NCBI GenBank assembly: GCA_027618475.1
Contig: JAQCEJ010000001.1
Location: 117,268-181,267 of the forward strand
DNA length: 64,000 nt
Direction: 5' to 3'
Source: Planctomycetota bacterium
Lineage (GTDB): Bacteria > Planctomycetota > Planctomycetia > Planctomycetales > Planctomycetaceae
This document shows positions 51,654 through 61,259 of this stretch, one piece after another. Under the pieces are notes generated by a model, which searched no databases, had not been told where the DNA came from, and worked only from the letters and a program-made list of their open reading frames with translations. Position 1 is the first letter of the stretch. Each line of letters begins with the position of its first letter. The position numbers were made by a program, and so were the translations under genes.

Positions 51654-53069
51654 CTACGCCAGAATGTCTTTCGCCACCACTCCTTCGACATCCGTCAGGC
51701 GGAAATCTCGGCCGGCGTAGCGGTAGGTCAACGCTTCGTGGTTGAGGCCTAACAGATGCAGCATTGTGGCGTGCACGTCGTGGATGTGCATTTTGTTTTC
51801 GGCGGCGTAGTAACCGTAGTCGTCGGTCGCACCGTAGGCCATGCCCCCTTTCACTCCGCCACCGGCCATCCACATCGTAAATCCGTACGGGTTATGATCG
51901 CGGCCGTCGGTACCCTGGGCCGTCGGGGTGCGACCGAATTCTCCTCCCCACAACACCAGCGTGTCTTCTAACATGCCACGCGATTTGAGATCGCTTAAGA
52001 ACCCGGCGATCGGTGCATCGACTTCCGAGGAGTTCTTCGTGTGTCCCTGGTACAAATTGCTGTGCTGGTCCCATTGTACTTCGCTGTCGCTGTGCGTGAC
52101 TTGCACGAATCGAACTCCCCGTTCGAGAAACCGGCGGGCCATCAGACATTGCCGGCCGAAATCTTCGGTGACGGCGTTGTCGATGCCGTACAATTTTTGC
52201 GTTGCGGCGGTTTCTCCCGAAAGATCTTGAATTTCGGGCATCGCCGTCTGCATGCGAAAGGCAAGCTCGAAGGAATTCAAACGTCCTTCGAGTGCTTGAT
52301 CGTGGCCGACGGTCGCGAGGTGATCGCGATTCATCGCGGCGATCAGATCGAGTTGACGACGTTGTGACGTTGCGTCGAGTCGCGAGTTCGTGATGTGCTT
52401 GACCTGCGCATTCGACGAGAGAATACTGGCGTTGCCGATGGGGGTTCCCTGGCAATAGGCAGGAAGGAATGCAGCCCCCCAGTTATTCACCCCCCCGTGC
52501 GCAAGCGTCGGGCAGATGGTGACGAACGCCGGAAGATTCTGATTTTCTGTCCCCAGGCCGTACGTCACCCACGATCCCATACTCGGGCGAATAAACTGAT
52601 CGCTGCCGGTGTGCAGTTTGAGTAATGCTCCGCCGTGCGCGGGGTTGGTGCCATGCACCGAACGCAGAATGCACATGTCGTCGACGTGCTGCGCGACCTT
52701 CGGAAATAAATCGCTGACAGGCAAACCACTCTCGCCGTAGTTCTTGAACTTCCAGGGTGACTTGAGCAGGTTGAGTTGTCGCGACGAAAACGTGACGCGC
52801 GGCAAGTCGAACGGAATCGGTTTGCCATGATCACGATCGAGCAGCGGCTTGGGATCGAATGTATCGACCTGCGACGGCCCCCCCGTCATAAACATAAAAA
52901 CGACCCGCTTTGCTTTTGCCGGAAAATGCGATGGCTTAGGGGCGAGCGGTCCTTTTGCTTCGTCGGCATGTGCGTCCTGATTGAGGAGCGCACTGAACGC
53001 AAGGTGTCCAAAACCAACGGCGGTGGTTTTCAATAACTGACGGCGGGTTTGGAAGGCGGGATTGATCAT
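51654..53069 (-). CDS. DUF1501 domain protein paired with a PSCyt1/DUF1549/DUF1553 gene
   Basis: 471 residues with a Tat-type leader (TRRQLLKTTAVGFGHLAFSALL) and the DUF1501 landmarks FMFMTGGPSQVDTFDPKP, LHTGSDQFIRPSMGSWVTYG, RGVRFVQVTHSDSEVQWDQHSN, LVLWGGEFGRTPTAQGTDGRDH, and HATMLHLLGLNHEALTYRYAGRDFRLTDVEG. This subgroup is the standard partner of planctomycete cytochrome/DUF1549/DUF1553 proteins, and the partner is indeed the next gene upstream, 94 bp before its start. The pair is probably periplasmic and acts together; no substrate is known. Confidence 0.92.
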   Translation of the reverse strand: MINPAFQTRRQLLKTTAVGFGHLAFSALLNQDAHADEAKGPLAPKPSHFPAKAKRVVFMFMTGGPSQVDTFDPKPLLDRDHGKPIPFDLPRVTFSSRQLNLLKSPWKFKNYGESGLPVSDLFPKVAQHVDDMCILRSVHGTNPAHGGALLKLHTGSDQFIRPSMGSWVTYGLGTENQNLPAFVTICPTLAHGGVNNWGAAFLPAYCQGTPIGNASILSSNAQVKHITNSRLDATSQRRQLDLIAAMNRDHLATVGHDQALEGRLNSFELAFRMQTAMPEIQDLSGETAATQKLYGIDNAVTEDFGRQCLMARRFLERGVRFVQVTHSDSEVQWDQHSNLYQGHTKNSSEVDAPIAGFLSDLKSRGMLEDTLVLWGGEFGRTPTAQGTDGRDHNPYGFTMWMAGGGVKGGMAYGATDDYGYYAAENKMHIHDVHATMLHLLGLNHEALTYRYAGRDFRLTDVEGVVAKDILA

Positions 53070-53163
53070 GGATTTGCTTTCGATTCGCAGATGTCTTCAC
53101 GATAACGACACCGGGGAAGGCCTTAATGAGCCACAAAAGGCCCTCGTATTCAACATCTTCCAC

Positions 53164-55989
53164 TTACTTCACATAGAAAAATTCATTACTCGCGAACAAG
53201 CTTTGGCAGAACATCGACCAGGCCCGCAGTTGCGCTACGGGTTCGACGGTGGTTGTTCCGGTCAGCGATTCGGTCGTCATCGCCTGAATGAATTCGAGAG
53301 CTCGCTGAATCTCGGAGTCGCTTGGTGCGCGGCTGACCGATCGGCCGTATGCAATCGCCACCCGATCGGCATCACTGATGGTTTGAGCCAGCAATGTGCG
53401 GGCGAATTCATCAGCCGATTCCATGACCAGATCGGAGTTCATCAGCAGTAAGGCCTGAGGGGCGACCACAGTCGCATTGCGACTCCCCGTCGGCATCGTC
53501 GGATCGGGAAAATCAAATTGTTCGAACAATGAGTAGACGTTATTGCGAATCACCGGCAGATAAATCGCACGTCGCAGGCTGTCGTATTTGGTGTGATCGA
53601 TCGACGTATGATCGAACACAAACTGCTTGTTTCGCAACGGAACCGTTTTCCCGCCGAGCGATTCCTCGAGCCGTCCTGCGACGGCAAGAATCGAGTCGCG
53701 TATTTCTTCGGCCTCGAGTCGGCGAATGGGAAACTTCCAGAGCTGCGCATTCTCGGGATCGGCGGCGAATCCGGCAGATTCATCGGGATGAGTCGAGGCC
53801 ATCTGATAGACATTCGAGGCGAGAATCAATCGATGCAACTCTTTTGTCGACCAACCCGACTGCATAAAGCGATATGCGAGCCAGTCGAACAGTTCGGGAT
53901 GGCTCGGTCGGTCGCCGAGCGCGCCAAAGTTTTCGGTCGAACCGACGATGCCTTTGCCGAAATGCCAACACCAGACGCGATTGACGTACACACGGGCGGT
54001 CAGCGGATGTTGCGTGCTCGCCATCCATTCGGCCAGTTCGAGTCGCCCGCTCTGGTTCGTCGGCAGAATCGGACGGACGTTCGAAAACCGCATGACGGCA
54101 GGGAAATCACGCTGAACAGGTTCGCCCAGGTTGAGATAACTTCCCCGAATATGAATCGGCAGACTCGTGAAAATTTTGCCATCGGCAACTCCCATCGCCA
54201 CCGAAGCATCAAGGGCGTTGCTCTCTTCGATGCGGGCTTCGTCCATCAGACGATAATACTCAGCCAGCGTTTCGGGATCGAAAGCAAACTGCGGCTGCGA
54301 CGGAACGGCGAGAAATCCGGCAAGGTCATACAAGGCGGCTCGCGCCAGTTCAAGTTTTTCGTCAGCAAGCGTACTCGCTTTGGGATCGGCTTTCTTCGCC
54401 TCAGCGAGAGCCGCTTCGGCCCCTTCGAATAACGGACGATAATGCGCTTCCAGACCGGCGATGTCACCGGTAGCAGCAAATTCATGCCATTTGCCGAAAA
54501 ACGGGTCATCCTGATGGTATTCCAGATGCAACCGGCAATGATGCAGAATGCGAGAATGCAAACCGAGCGGTTCGGCAATCGTCTTCACGTCAGAGAGCGA
54601 CATGTTGCGATCAAATTTCGTACATGCCAGCAGATACTCGGTCGCTTTGTTGCGGGCGTCGGTACGAATTTTTTCGGTTGCCGTACTCTTGAAGCTCGAT
54701 GCAGCACTCGCTTTAGCCGCGATTGCGGCGTCGACTTCTTTAAGCTTCGCTTGCTCTTCGGGAGTGGTAAAGGAATGTTCGTACCAGTGCTTGATGATGC
54801 CCGTATGCGTCGTACCGAATGTTTTCGTACTCTTGAAAATCGCAGCGAGTGCATAATAGTCGGCAGCTTTGAACGGATCGAATTTGTGATCGTGGCAACG
54901 GGCACAGCCGATCGTCATGCCGAGGAATGTTTTTCCCAACGTGTCGAGCTGTTCGTCGATCGTATCCATGTGCAGTTTTTCGACGTCGGGTTCGGCAAGA
55001 ACCTTGCCACCGAGCGTGAGAAATCCGGTTGCGGTCTTGGTCTCTTGATTCGCATCAGGAACAAGATCGCCGGCAAGTTGTTCGACGAGAAACCGGTTGA
55101 ACGGTTTGTCGGAATTAAACGCATCGACGACATAATCGCGATAACGCCAAGCGACACCGAAGGCGAGGTTTTCGTCGAGCCCGTTTGAATCGGCATAACG
55201 GGCGACATCGAGCCAGTGGCGTCCCCAACGCACGCCATAGTGCGGGGAGTTCAGCAATCGTTCGACCACGGTTTTGAAGGCGTCTGGCGATTCGTCGGCG
55301 ACAAACGCTTCCACATCTTCGGGGGAGGGGGGCAAACCAATCAGGTCGAACGTCACCCGACGAATCAGCGTCCGCTTGTCGGCGGCGGGAGCAGGAGCGA
55401 CTCCCAGCGTTTCGAGCTTCGACAGTACAAAAGCATCGATCGGCGTTTTCACCCAATCCTTATTCTTCACTGTCGGAATCGAAGAGTTGACGACCGGCTT
55501 CATCGACCAGAACTCGCGTCCTTCTTCAATGCTCATGCCGGTCGGCCCGGCTTTTTTCGCGACGAGTTCTTCGGTGCGGGGATCAGGGGCTCCCATCGCC
55601 ACCCACTGTTCGAGGATCTCAATCTCGGCGTCGGAGAGTTTATTTTTTGGCGGCATCTGCAATTCGCGGTTGGTGTAGCGCACGGCTTCGATCAGCAGGC
55701 TTTTATCGGGTTCACCAGCAACGAGCGCGACACCCGTGTCGCCGCCGCCGAGAATTCCGCCACGCGATTCGAGCGAGAGCCCCCCGTTTTTTTCGTCCGC
55801 GGAATGGCATTCGTAACAGTGCTTGACGAACAGCGGACGAACGTTTTTCTCGAAAAACTCGATCCCGGCAGCGTCGGGTTCGTTGGCGAATGTCGGTTGA
55901 CCGAACGACAACAACACGAACATTACGACCGACACCATGTGAAATAACCGCATGAGGGGTCGATTGGCGGAATTCGTCATCAAAGTCAT
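53164..55989 (-). CDS. Planctomycete cytochrome C (PSCyt1) - DUF1549 - DUF1553 protein
   Basis: The frame opens at 56157, but ATG at 55989 has an AGGA site and immediately precedes a signal peptide (FHMVSVVMFVLLSFGQPTFAN), so 941 residues are preferred. PSCyt1 follows: FFEKNVRPLFVKHCYECHSADEKNGG with a heme-c motif CYECH (about residues 58-62), and ELQMPPKNKLSDAEIEILEQWV. DUF1549 covers the middle (RRVTFDLIGLPPSPEDVEAF, GVRWGRHWLDVARYADS) and DUF1553 the C-terminal third (YVNRVWCWHFGKGIVGSTENFG, LFDWLAYRFMQSGWSTKELHR). Function is unknown; it is probably periplasmic and redox-linked. Its DUF1501 partner follows. Confidence 0.93.
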   Translation of the reverse strand: MTLMTNSANRPLMRLFHMVSVVMFVLLSFGQPTFANEPDAAGIEFFEKNVRPLFVKHCYECHSADEKNGGLSLESRGGILGGGDTGVALVAGEPDKSLLIEAVRYTNRELQMPPKNKLSDAEIEILEQWVAMGAPDPRTEELVAKKAGPTGMSIEEGREFWSMKPVVNSSIPTVKNKDWVKTPIDAFVLSKLETLGVAPAPAADKRTLIRRVTFDLIGLPPSPEDVEAFVADESPDAFKTVVERLLNSPHYGVRWGRHWLDVARYADSNGLDENLAFGVAWRYRDYVVDAFNSDKPFNRFLVEQLAGDLVPDANQETKTATGFLTLGGKVLAEPDVEKLHMDTIDEQLDTLGKTFLGMTIGCARCHDHKFDPFKAADYYALAAIFKSTKTFGTTHTGIIKHWYEHSFTTPEEQAKLKEVDAAIAAKASAASSFKSTATEKIRTDARNKATEYLLACTKFDRNMSLSDVKTIAEPLGLHSRILHHCRLHLEYHQDDPFFGKWHEFAATGDIAGLEAHYRPLFEGAEAALAEAKKADPKASTLADEKLELARAALYDLAGFLAVPSQPQFAFDPETLAEYYRLMDEARIEESNALDASVAMGVADGKIFTSLPIHIRGSYLNLGEPVQRDFPAVMRFSNVRPILPTNQSGRLELAEWMASTQHPLTARVYVNRVWCWHFGKGIVGSTENFGALGDRPSHPELFDWLAYRFMQSGWSTKELHRLILASNVYQMASTHPDESAGFAADPENAQLWKFPIRRLEAEEIRDSILAVAGRLEESLGGKTVPLRNKQFVFDHTSIDHTKYDSLRRAIYLPVIRNNVYSLFEQFDFPDPTMPTGSRNATVVAPQALLLMNSDLVMESADEFARTLLAQTISDADRVAIAYGRSVSRAPSDSEIQRALEFIQAMTTESLTGTTTVEPVAQLRAWSMFCQSLFASNEFFYVK

Positions 55990-56391
55990 CGATTCGTCCT
56001 TGTCTGTAGATGCAGAGTGGCGGGACAATGAGGCGGGTCGACCACCATTAAGTATCCTACAGAAGGGAGGATAAGTCAACGAGAGAGCCACGAGAAACGT
56101 TGCGGTTCCCTGCCCAATATCATGGTTGAATCGAAAAATAACGAATGGAACGAACATTCACCCCAAGTGGGACGAAAAGATACACCACGGAGATACGATT
56201 CGTTGACGTAAACGATGACGATTCAACGTGGCACACAATACTTGTTCTGATTTGGTAGCAAACACATCACACACGATTCTGTTGTGAACTGTTTAGAACC
56301 ATTCAGCGTGATGGAGTCACTGCAATCTCCACGAAAAAACCCCTAGCCACAGGCTGAGGGTCGTTGATCAATCGCAGTATTTATTTACGAA
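55990..56391. other. Intergenic region between DUF1549 and PEP-CTERM genes
   Basis: About 400 bp. It carries the promoter of the cytochrome-type gene on the minus strand and, near 56334-56361, the terminator of the PEP-CTERM gene. No gene is supported. Confidence 0.55.
56334..56361 (-). terminator. Rho-independent terminator of the PEP-CTERM gene
   Basis: On the minus strand ACCCTCAGCC, loop TGT, GGCTAGGGGT forms a stem with one mismatch or bulge, followed by a run of T residues (A run on the plus strand at 56334-56339). It begins about 30 bp after the PEP-CTERM stop codon. Confidence 0.85.
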
Positions 56392-57132
56392 TTACCATGG
56401 CATTTTCCGTTTTCGACGGCGATACAACAATAGCCCTATGCCGCCCGTCATGAGCAACGTTAACGATGCGGGTTCTGGAATACCCGGGCCAAGAACCTCA
56501 GCGGGCCCATATTCGAGTCGCAGATCCCCCGATTGAAAATCGTCGAGTATGATGGGATTGATATTCAGAGTCTCACCGTGGAAAAAAGCAATCCTAAGGG
56601 CTGCAATAAAAAACTGGATGTCTTGAATTTCAAAACCAGGCCCCCCTTGTTCCTGCAAAATAATTCGAATGAAAGGATTGATAGCGATATTAAAGAAACC
56701 ACCATCGGGGTCATTGTGGTCGGTGACATCGATCGTTCCGAACGACTGTTGACCAGGATCTAAAGAGACAAAGACATCGAAAAAACTTCCGGTAGTCACT
56801 TCGATGGGTGCGACACTTTGTAAATTCAAGGCGACAAGTTCGATGGGAATTTCTCCCGTCTCGCCCGGCCCGAGCGAATCTAACCGGTCGACAATCGTGT
56901 CGGCATTCGTCCCTGGTATTAGCGGAGGGTGGCCTCCTTTCAACTCGACGTGAAGGATACCCCCGCCGAACGTACCAAAATCAATCTCGGCAAAAGAATT
57001 GATTCCCTGAAGAAGATGGAGCGGTACAGGCCCCGTATCAATCGAGTCGGCCTGTGCAACAGGAGGGACAGCTACCAATGCGGTGGCAACCGTTATGCAG
57101 AATGCAGCAACTCGAAATCGCGACATCATCAT
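56392..57132 (-). CDS. PEP-CTERM sorting-signal protein
   Basis: 246 residues. Signal peptide MSRFRVAAFCITVATALVAVPPVAQA; a central region rich in Gly/Asp/Pro of unknown type; and a PEP-CTERM tail, IPEPASLTLLMTGGIGLLLYRRRKRK, with the Pro-Glu-Pro motif, hydrophobic helix and basic end. Such proteins are anchored and processed by exosortase, which is not in this window. A strong AGGAGGT site precedes three consecutive in-frame ATG codons (57132, 57129, 57126); the second or third has the best spacing. A terminator follows. Confidence 0.88.
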   Translation of the reverse strand: MMMSRFRVAAFCITVATALVAVPPVAQADSIDTGPVPLHLLQGINSFAEIDFGTFGGGILHVELKGGHPPLIPGTNADTIVDRLDSLGPGETGEIPIELVALNLQSVAPIEVTTGSFFDVFVSLDPGQQSFGTIDVTDHNDPDGGFFNIAINPFIRIILQEQGGPGFEIQDIQFFIAALRIAFFHGETLNINPIILDDFQSGDLRLEYGPAEVLGPGIPEPASLTLLMTGGIGLLLYRRRKRKMPW

Positions 57133-57331
57133 TTACCTCCTAAAAAAGAGGAACTCTACGAGTGCAATGATTCTCAGTAAAGTTATATCGAATGAGAGGG
57201 TTTCGCAGTTTATGCCCCCATTCTGCAACGCAGTTCCCTGTCGATCAACCCGAATCGGATTATCTCTCGAAAATTTAAAAAACTCGACCGGAATGTATAC
57301 AATATGGCTGGTTGCTTTCCTCGACGACAAA

Positions 57332-58378
57332 TCATGATTCATGATCTCGTTCCAGCGATAAGAGAAATTCCTTTCGCCTGAGTCCGCCTCCGTAGCCGCC
57401 GAGTTGGCCGTTTTTGTTGACGACCCGATGACAGGGGATCACGATCGCCATGCGATTGAGTCCATTAGCCCGCCCGACGGCCCGCGCCCCGTTCGACACG
57501 CCGACGGCCCGTGCAAGATCTTCGTACGATTGAGTCGCACCAAAGGGGATCTTCAGAAGTTGCTCCCACACCCGTTTTTGAAACGGTGTACCGGGATAAA
57601 CGAGCGGCATCGTAAATTCCCGCAGCCGACCTTCAAAGTAGGCCACGAGTTCTTGTTTGAGAGTTTCCAGATGTGCGTTCGTGCCAGGAATGACGGGAAG
57701 CTTGAACAATTTCTTAACGGCTGCCAACTGCGCTTCGAGCCGTGGGGGTTCTGAAAACTCAAGGAGACAGAGACCATCCGAAGTCGCCCCGGCTACCAAC
57801 GGTCCAAGAGGTGACGGCAACCACGCGAGCCGTATGCATTCTCCATCACGCTGTTTGCTTGGCGATTCGCCGAAGAGGCGACGGAACGCCTCGCGGAACC
57901 CACTCTGCGATTCGTAACCACTGTCAGTAATGATGTCGTCAAGCGGCTTGTGCGCCCGGACTTGATGCAACGCTCCCGACAATCGCCTGGCTCGCGCGAA
58001 GGCTTGAAACGTCATGCCAAACCGCTTGAGAAAATACCGTCGCACCGTCGCCGGGTCGACACCTCGCGCGGCGAGATCAGCATCGGTGATTCGCTTCGAA
58101 GGGTCACGTTCCAGATCATTCAAGAGTGCAACGGCCCACTTCGGCTGGTCGTCTCTTTCGCATGGAAGACAACGTTTGCAGGGCCGATATCCGGCATTTA
58201 ATGCTTCACGGGCGGTCGCAAAGTACTCGACATTCTTGGGTAGCGGCTTACGTGCCGGACAGGTTGGTCGGCAGAAAATACCCGTCGTGCGCACGCAGAA
58301 AAAGAAGAGTCCGTTATACGACGCATCGCGACTAAGATAGGCTTGCCGCATTTCGGCGAGAGAAAGAAGAGTGCTCAT
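57332..58378 (-). CDS. ada: Ada: bifunctional methylphosphotriester/O6-methylguanine transferase and activator
   Basis: A TTG at 58396 opens the frame, but the ATG at 58378 gives the usual N-terminus and 348 residues. Domain 1 has the Zn/acceptor cysteines Cys36 and Cys40 (VRTTGIFCRPTCPARKP) and Cys67/Cys70 (YRPCKRC). An AraC-type helix-turn-helix follows (GMTFQAFARARRLSGALHQV; ITDSGYESQSGFREAFRRLF). The C-terminal O6-methyltransferase domain ends in IPCHRVVNKNGQLGGYGGG with acceptor Cys316. Both repair sites and the DNA-binding unit are intact, so it should sense alkylation damage and activate target genes. AlkA-like repair is encoded elsewhere (11471-12076). Confidence 0.95.
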   Translation of the reverse strand: MSTLLSLAEMRQAYLSRDASYNGLFFFCVRTTGIFCRPTCPARKPLPKNVEYFATAREALNAGYRPCKRCLPCERDDQPKWAVALLNDLERDPSKRITDADLAARGVDPATVRRYFLKRFGMTFQAFARARRLSGALHQVRAHKPLDDIITDSGYESQSGFREAFRRLFGESPSKQRDGECIRLAWLPSPLGPLVAGATSDGLCLLEFSEPPRLEAQLAAVKKLFKLPVIPGTNAHLETLKQELVAYFEGRLREFTMPLVYPGTPFQKRVWEQLLKIPFGATQSYEDLARAVGVSNGARAVGRANGLNRMAIVIPCHRVVNKNGQLGGYGGGLRRKEFLLSLERDHES

Positions 58379-58473
58379 GCGGAAAGTGTACCGCAAGCAT
58401 AAACGACGGAGCCACCGAAAATCGGGCGCGGATGTGAGAATCTCTCTCGGATCTGAAATCTAATCGAAAGACA

Positions 58474-59121
58474 TCATGCGCACTTCAACCTCTCCTTAAA
58501 CGAATGAACCAGCTCCGGCTGAGCAATGTCATGAAAAGCGGTGTCAAATTTGGCAAACGTGATGTTGCCAAGAATCGGTTTCAATTTCGTATACAGGTAG
58601 AGCGAGTCATTCACCAGACGGGGGAATTCGAGAAAGGTCACCGGAATATCATACACAGCGAGTGTGTGGAGGAGTCGGTGAAAATTGACGGCTAATACAC
58701 TGGCTTGCTGATCGGGATCAGTCGTGCCCCACATGCCCCCTGCAGCTCGATGGGGACGACGGAGCAGCCACCGCCAGAACGAACGTTTCGTCTTCACCGA
58801 AATGTGGATTCGGCTTGCTGCTGCTTCTTCGAGATCTCGTATCGGGACGATGGCATGGTCGATAATGAAGCGACCCTCGGCGAGTAATGGTCTCAGCGTT
58901 TCACAGAACGAAGGGCTTTTCAGGATATACGGCGCGTCAGGGTGGTCCCAATGAATCTCGTAACCGGCATTGGCGGTGTCGTACTTTTTTCCCAATCCAC
59001 GATCGATTCCTGTATCCAGCCCGACAGCGTTCATCACCTGGACGAGAAACGTTGTTCCCGCACGGCCTGTGCCGGAAATAATCACTTTGTGAACCGGTTG
59101 AGGATGGGGTTCAGATTTCAT
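58474..59121 (-). CDS. Sulfotransferase-like P-loop protein
   Basis: 215 residues. A PAPS-type P-loop at the N-terminus (VIISGTGRAGTTFLVQVM) replaces the usual GTGRSGTT with GTGRAGTT, and a helix-strand layout similar to sulfotransferases follows (ILKSPSFCETLRPLLAE; FIIDHAIVPIRDLEEAAASR, where the Arg-Asp pair resembles the 3'-phosphate site; IPVTFLEFPRLVNDSLYLYTKL). The substrate is unknown; it could sulfate a surface glycan. It starts at 59121 on the minus strand with ada 95 bp downstream. The two have no obvious functional link. Confidence 0.7.
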   Translation of the reverse strand: MKSEPHPQPVHKVIISGTGRAGTTFLVQVMNAVGLDTGIDRGLGKKYDTANAGYEIHWDHPDAPYILKSPSFCETLRPLLAEGRFIIDHAIVPIRDLEEAAASRIHISVKTKRSFWRWLLRRPHRAAGGMWGTTDPDQQASVLAVNFHRLLHTLAVYDIPVTFLEFPRLVNDSLYLYTKLKPILGNITFAKFDTAFHDIAQPELVHSFKERLKCA

Positions 59122-59517
59122 TGTTATGCTCGGTAGGTCGGTAGGTCAGCCGTCAGCGCCAAACGACGTCGGGCAGCGATACACAATTGAAGTCGATAAT
59201 AGTACGAGAACGGATCTGAAGACCCGATTGGCGATGGGAATCGATATGAAGGAAACGATATGATTTTGAAATGTCGCGGAAATGTACCGAACCGACGGAT
59301 ATGAAACAACCTGAATTTCTACGGAAATCTCTCTGGCACAATCATTAAGCACGAGAATGATTTCATGAAACGGAAAAACGATATGAACAAGTGGGAGGGT
59401 ATTTTAAGATTCGTATGACTCGATGACAGATTCGGTGTGAGTTTTGCATTTGACAACAAGCTTCAGAACTGAACATTTCATCCCATTGAATGGTCCGAAT
59501 CGCTATGATCTTCACTC
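59122..59517. other. Intergenic region with CGATATGA-type words
   Basis: About 395 bp. CGATATGA occurs near 59242, 59256 and 59379 and GGATATGAAAC at 59297-59307. A segment at 59215-59233 (TCTGAAGACCCGATTGGCG) matches the left arm of the 74-bp repeat at 14 of 19 positions, and 59297-59307 resembles its right arm, so this may be a decayed copy. No gene is supported. Confidence 0.4.
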
Positions 59518-60426
59518 TCAAAACACCTTTGTCGGGCGCGACGGGCGCGGACGCACTTCATTGACTTTCAGCCCAAAGTGCTCGCCGATTTTAATCGCTT
59601 CGCCTCGACAAAACAGATGATTGTTGACAAATAGATCGAGTGGTGCATCGAACGACTTGTCGAATGAGATGAGCGACCCGGAAGATAGCGACAACAATTG
59701 ACCAAGTTCAATTTTCTTCTCGGCGAGCATCACCACGACGTTCACCGGCAATTCCAACAAGGGACTCTTCCGTTTCGCGGAAGGAGCAGACGGTTTAACG
59801 ACCGGAGGGGAACGATCGACCGTAGGTTCCTGACGATGCGAAACATCAGCCTTCTGCGGCGGAATCTCGCTGTGACTCGCTTCTCGCGGCGTGGAGTTCG
59901 GTGGGGCCTGCTTTAAAGAGGGGACGGCTGGGGTTGCCACCGGTCCAATCAGGCAGATTTTTCCTAGGGATGCCGTTTCTGTCGATTCAGAGGTTCCCTG
60001 GAAGACAAGATATTGAGCATCGACATCGGGTTGCGTTTCGTTGATGGCCTGGCGAATGTTGTTGACGGCACCGGCCGAGAACTCGCTGACATCGACATCT
60101 GCGGGGAGCAGATTCATCGACCATTCCATCGCCAGCGTCTGCAGACGGGCGGTTTCGCTCTCATCGGGCTTCTTGTACCATTCCGGAAGGGGAAAACTTT
60201 CGGGAATCGCCACAACGATCCCCGCTTTCCCCAGACGAAATGAAACCAGCAATCCAGGCCCTTCACCGCCGGGAATCGGCACTTCTCCGATCCATTTCCC
60301 CGTCTCTTTTTCTTCCAATCGGATCGTCTCGTCGAGACAACTCGAGAGCGAGTTGGAAATCTCTCCGATATTCTTCGGAAGTGCCGAGATGAGTTGAGAA
60401 CAATAGTCGGCGTTGATTTCGGTCAT
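59518..60426 (-). CDS. FliN/FliY-like protein with C-terminal SpoA domain
   Basis: 302 residues. The last ~80 match the FliN/SpoA domain of the flagellar motor switch (LPVNVVVMLAEKKIELGQLL, LDLFVNNHLFCRGEAIKIGE, FGLKVNEVRP). The first ~180 residues (SQLISALPKNIGEISNSL, EWSMNLLPADVDVSEF) are not a recognised FliM or CheC domain. A Pro/Ser/Lys linker joins them (about 180-220). FliN normally binds CheY-P and export components at the C-ring. Lying away from other flagellar genes and beside rdgB, this may be a secondary switch subunit or a non-flagellar SpoA protein. ATG at 60426. Confidence 0.75.
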   Translation of the reverse strand: MTEINADYCSQLISALPKNIGEISNSLSSCLDETIRLEEKETGKWIGEVPIPGGEGPGLLVSFRLGKAGIVVAIPESFPLPEWYKKPDESETARLQTLAMEWSMNLLPADVDVSEFSAGAVNNIRQAINETQPDVDAQYLVFQGTSESTETASLGKICLIGPVATPAVPSLKQAPPNSTPREASHSEIPPQKADVSHRQEPTVDRSPPVVKPSAPSAKRKSPLLELPVNVVVMLAEKKIELGQLLSLSSGSLISFDKSFDAPLDLFVNNHLFCRGEAIKIGEHFGLKVNEVRPRPSRPTKVF

Positions 60427-60569
60427 GTGCAGGCGTCATTCCGTTCAATTTGATGCCGTAGCGCACGAGGGAGCCCATGCGACAATCGAATGTTCCACAT
60501 CCTTCATCGGCAGAATGAGACGTCATCTTTGGAGGAATCGCTAAAATCGGTAGAGTTTACCGAAAATGC

Positions 60570-61190
60570 TCAATGCTCGCTGAGCAAGCAGACCAGCTTT
60601 GGCAGCAAGCGTTCGAAGGCCCGCGCTCGGTGACTGAGGTGACGTTTGACGGCGGGTGAAAGTTCGCCGAACGTCTGATGCAACTCCGGAATCAGAAAAT
60701 AGGGATCGTAGCCAAAGCCGTTCGTCCCTTTCGGCTCGTGGAGGATTCTCCCCCGGCATGTCCCCGAGACACTCAGCCGGATCGCGCCGGTCGGATCGGC
60801 GATGGCGACACAACAGATGTAACCAGCTCCCCGTTTCTCATCGGCGACGCCGGCCAGTGCTTGCAGCAGCTTGGCGTTGTTCTTTTCGTCATCACTCGGC
60901 TCGCCGGCATAACGGGCCGAATAAACTCCAGGAGCCCCTCCCAGGGCATCGACTCTCAACCCGCTGTCTTCTCCGAGAGTCCAGGTGTGGAGTCGCAACG
61001 CCGTTTCGCGGGCTTTTTTCGCGGCGTTCTCTTCGAACGTTTCGCCATCTTCGACGACGTCGGGAACATCAGGAAAATCGGCGACACATTTCACGGGAAT
61101 GTGATGCGGCGCCAGCAACTCGGAAATTTCCACGAGCTTCTTGCGATTGCGACTGGCGAGTACGAGCAGCGATTCGGAGGGTGCATTCAT
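60570..61190 (-). CDS. rdgB: XTP/dITP diphosphatase (RdgB/HAM1 family)
   Basis: The frame reaches a TTG at 61244, but ATG at 61190 starts a typical family N-terminus, giving 206 residues. Motifs: VLASRNRKKLVEISELL (nucleotide-binding SxNxxK), EDGETFEENAAKKARETA, LGEDSGLRVDALGGAPGVYSARYAG, and TNGFGYDPYFLIPE followed by SHRARAFERLLPKL. The enzyme hydrolyses non-canonical purine nucleoside triphosphates (ITP, dITP, XTP), keeping them out of DNA and RNA. The exported SPOR-like gene lies 69 bp upstream and the FliN-like gene 143 bp downstream, all on the minus strand. Confidence 0.95.
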   Translation of the reverse strand: MNAPSESLLVLASRNRKKLVEISELLAPHHIPVKCVADFPDVPDVVEDGETFEENAAKKARETALRLHTWTLGEDSGLRVDALGGAPGVYSARYAGEPSDDEKNNAKLLQALAGVADEKRGAGYICCVAIADPTGAIRLSVSGTCRGRILHEPKGTNGFGYDPYFLIPELHQTFGELSPAVKRHLSHRARAFERLLPKLVCLLSEH

Positions 61191-61259
61191 GATGGTGCAA
61201 AGTGTGTGCTGCACCACCGGCGATGTCAACTCTTTCGCAACCAAAGCCCCATTTCGAAA

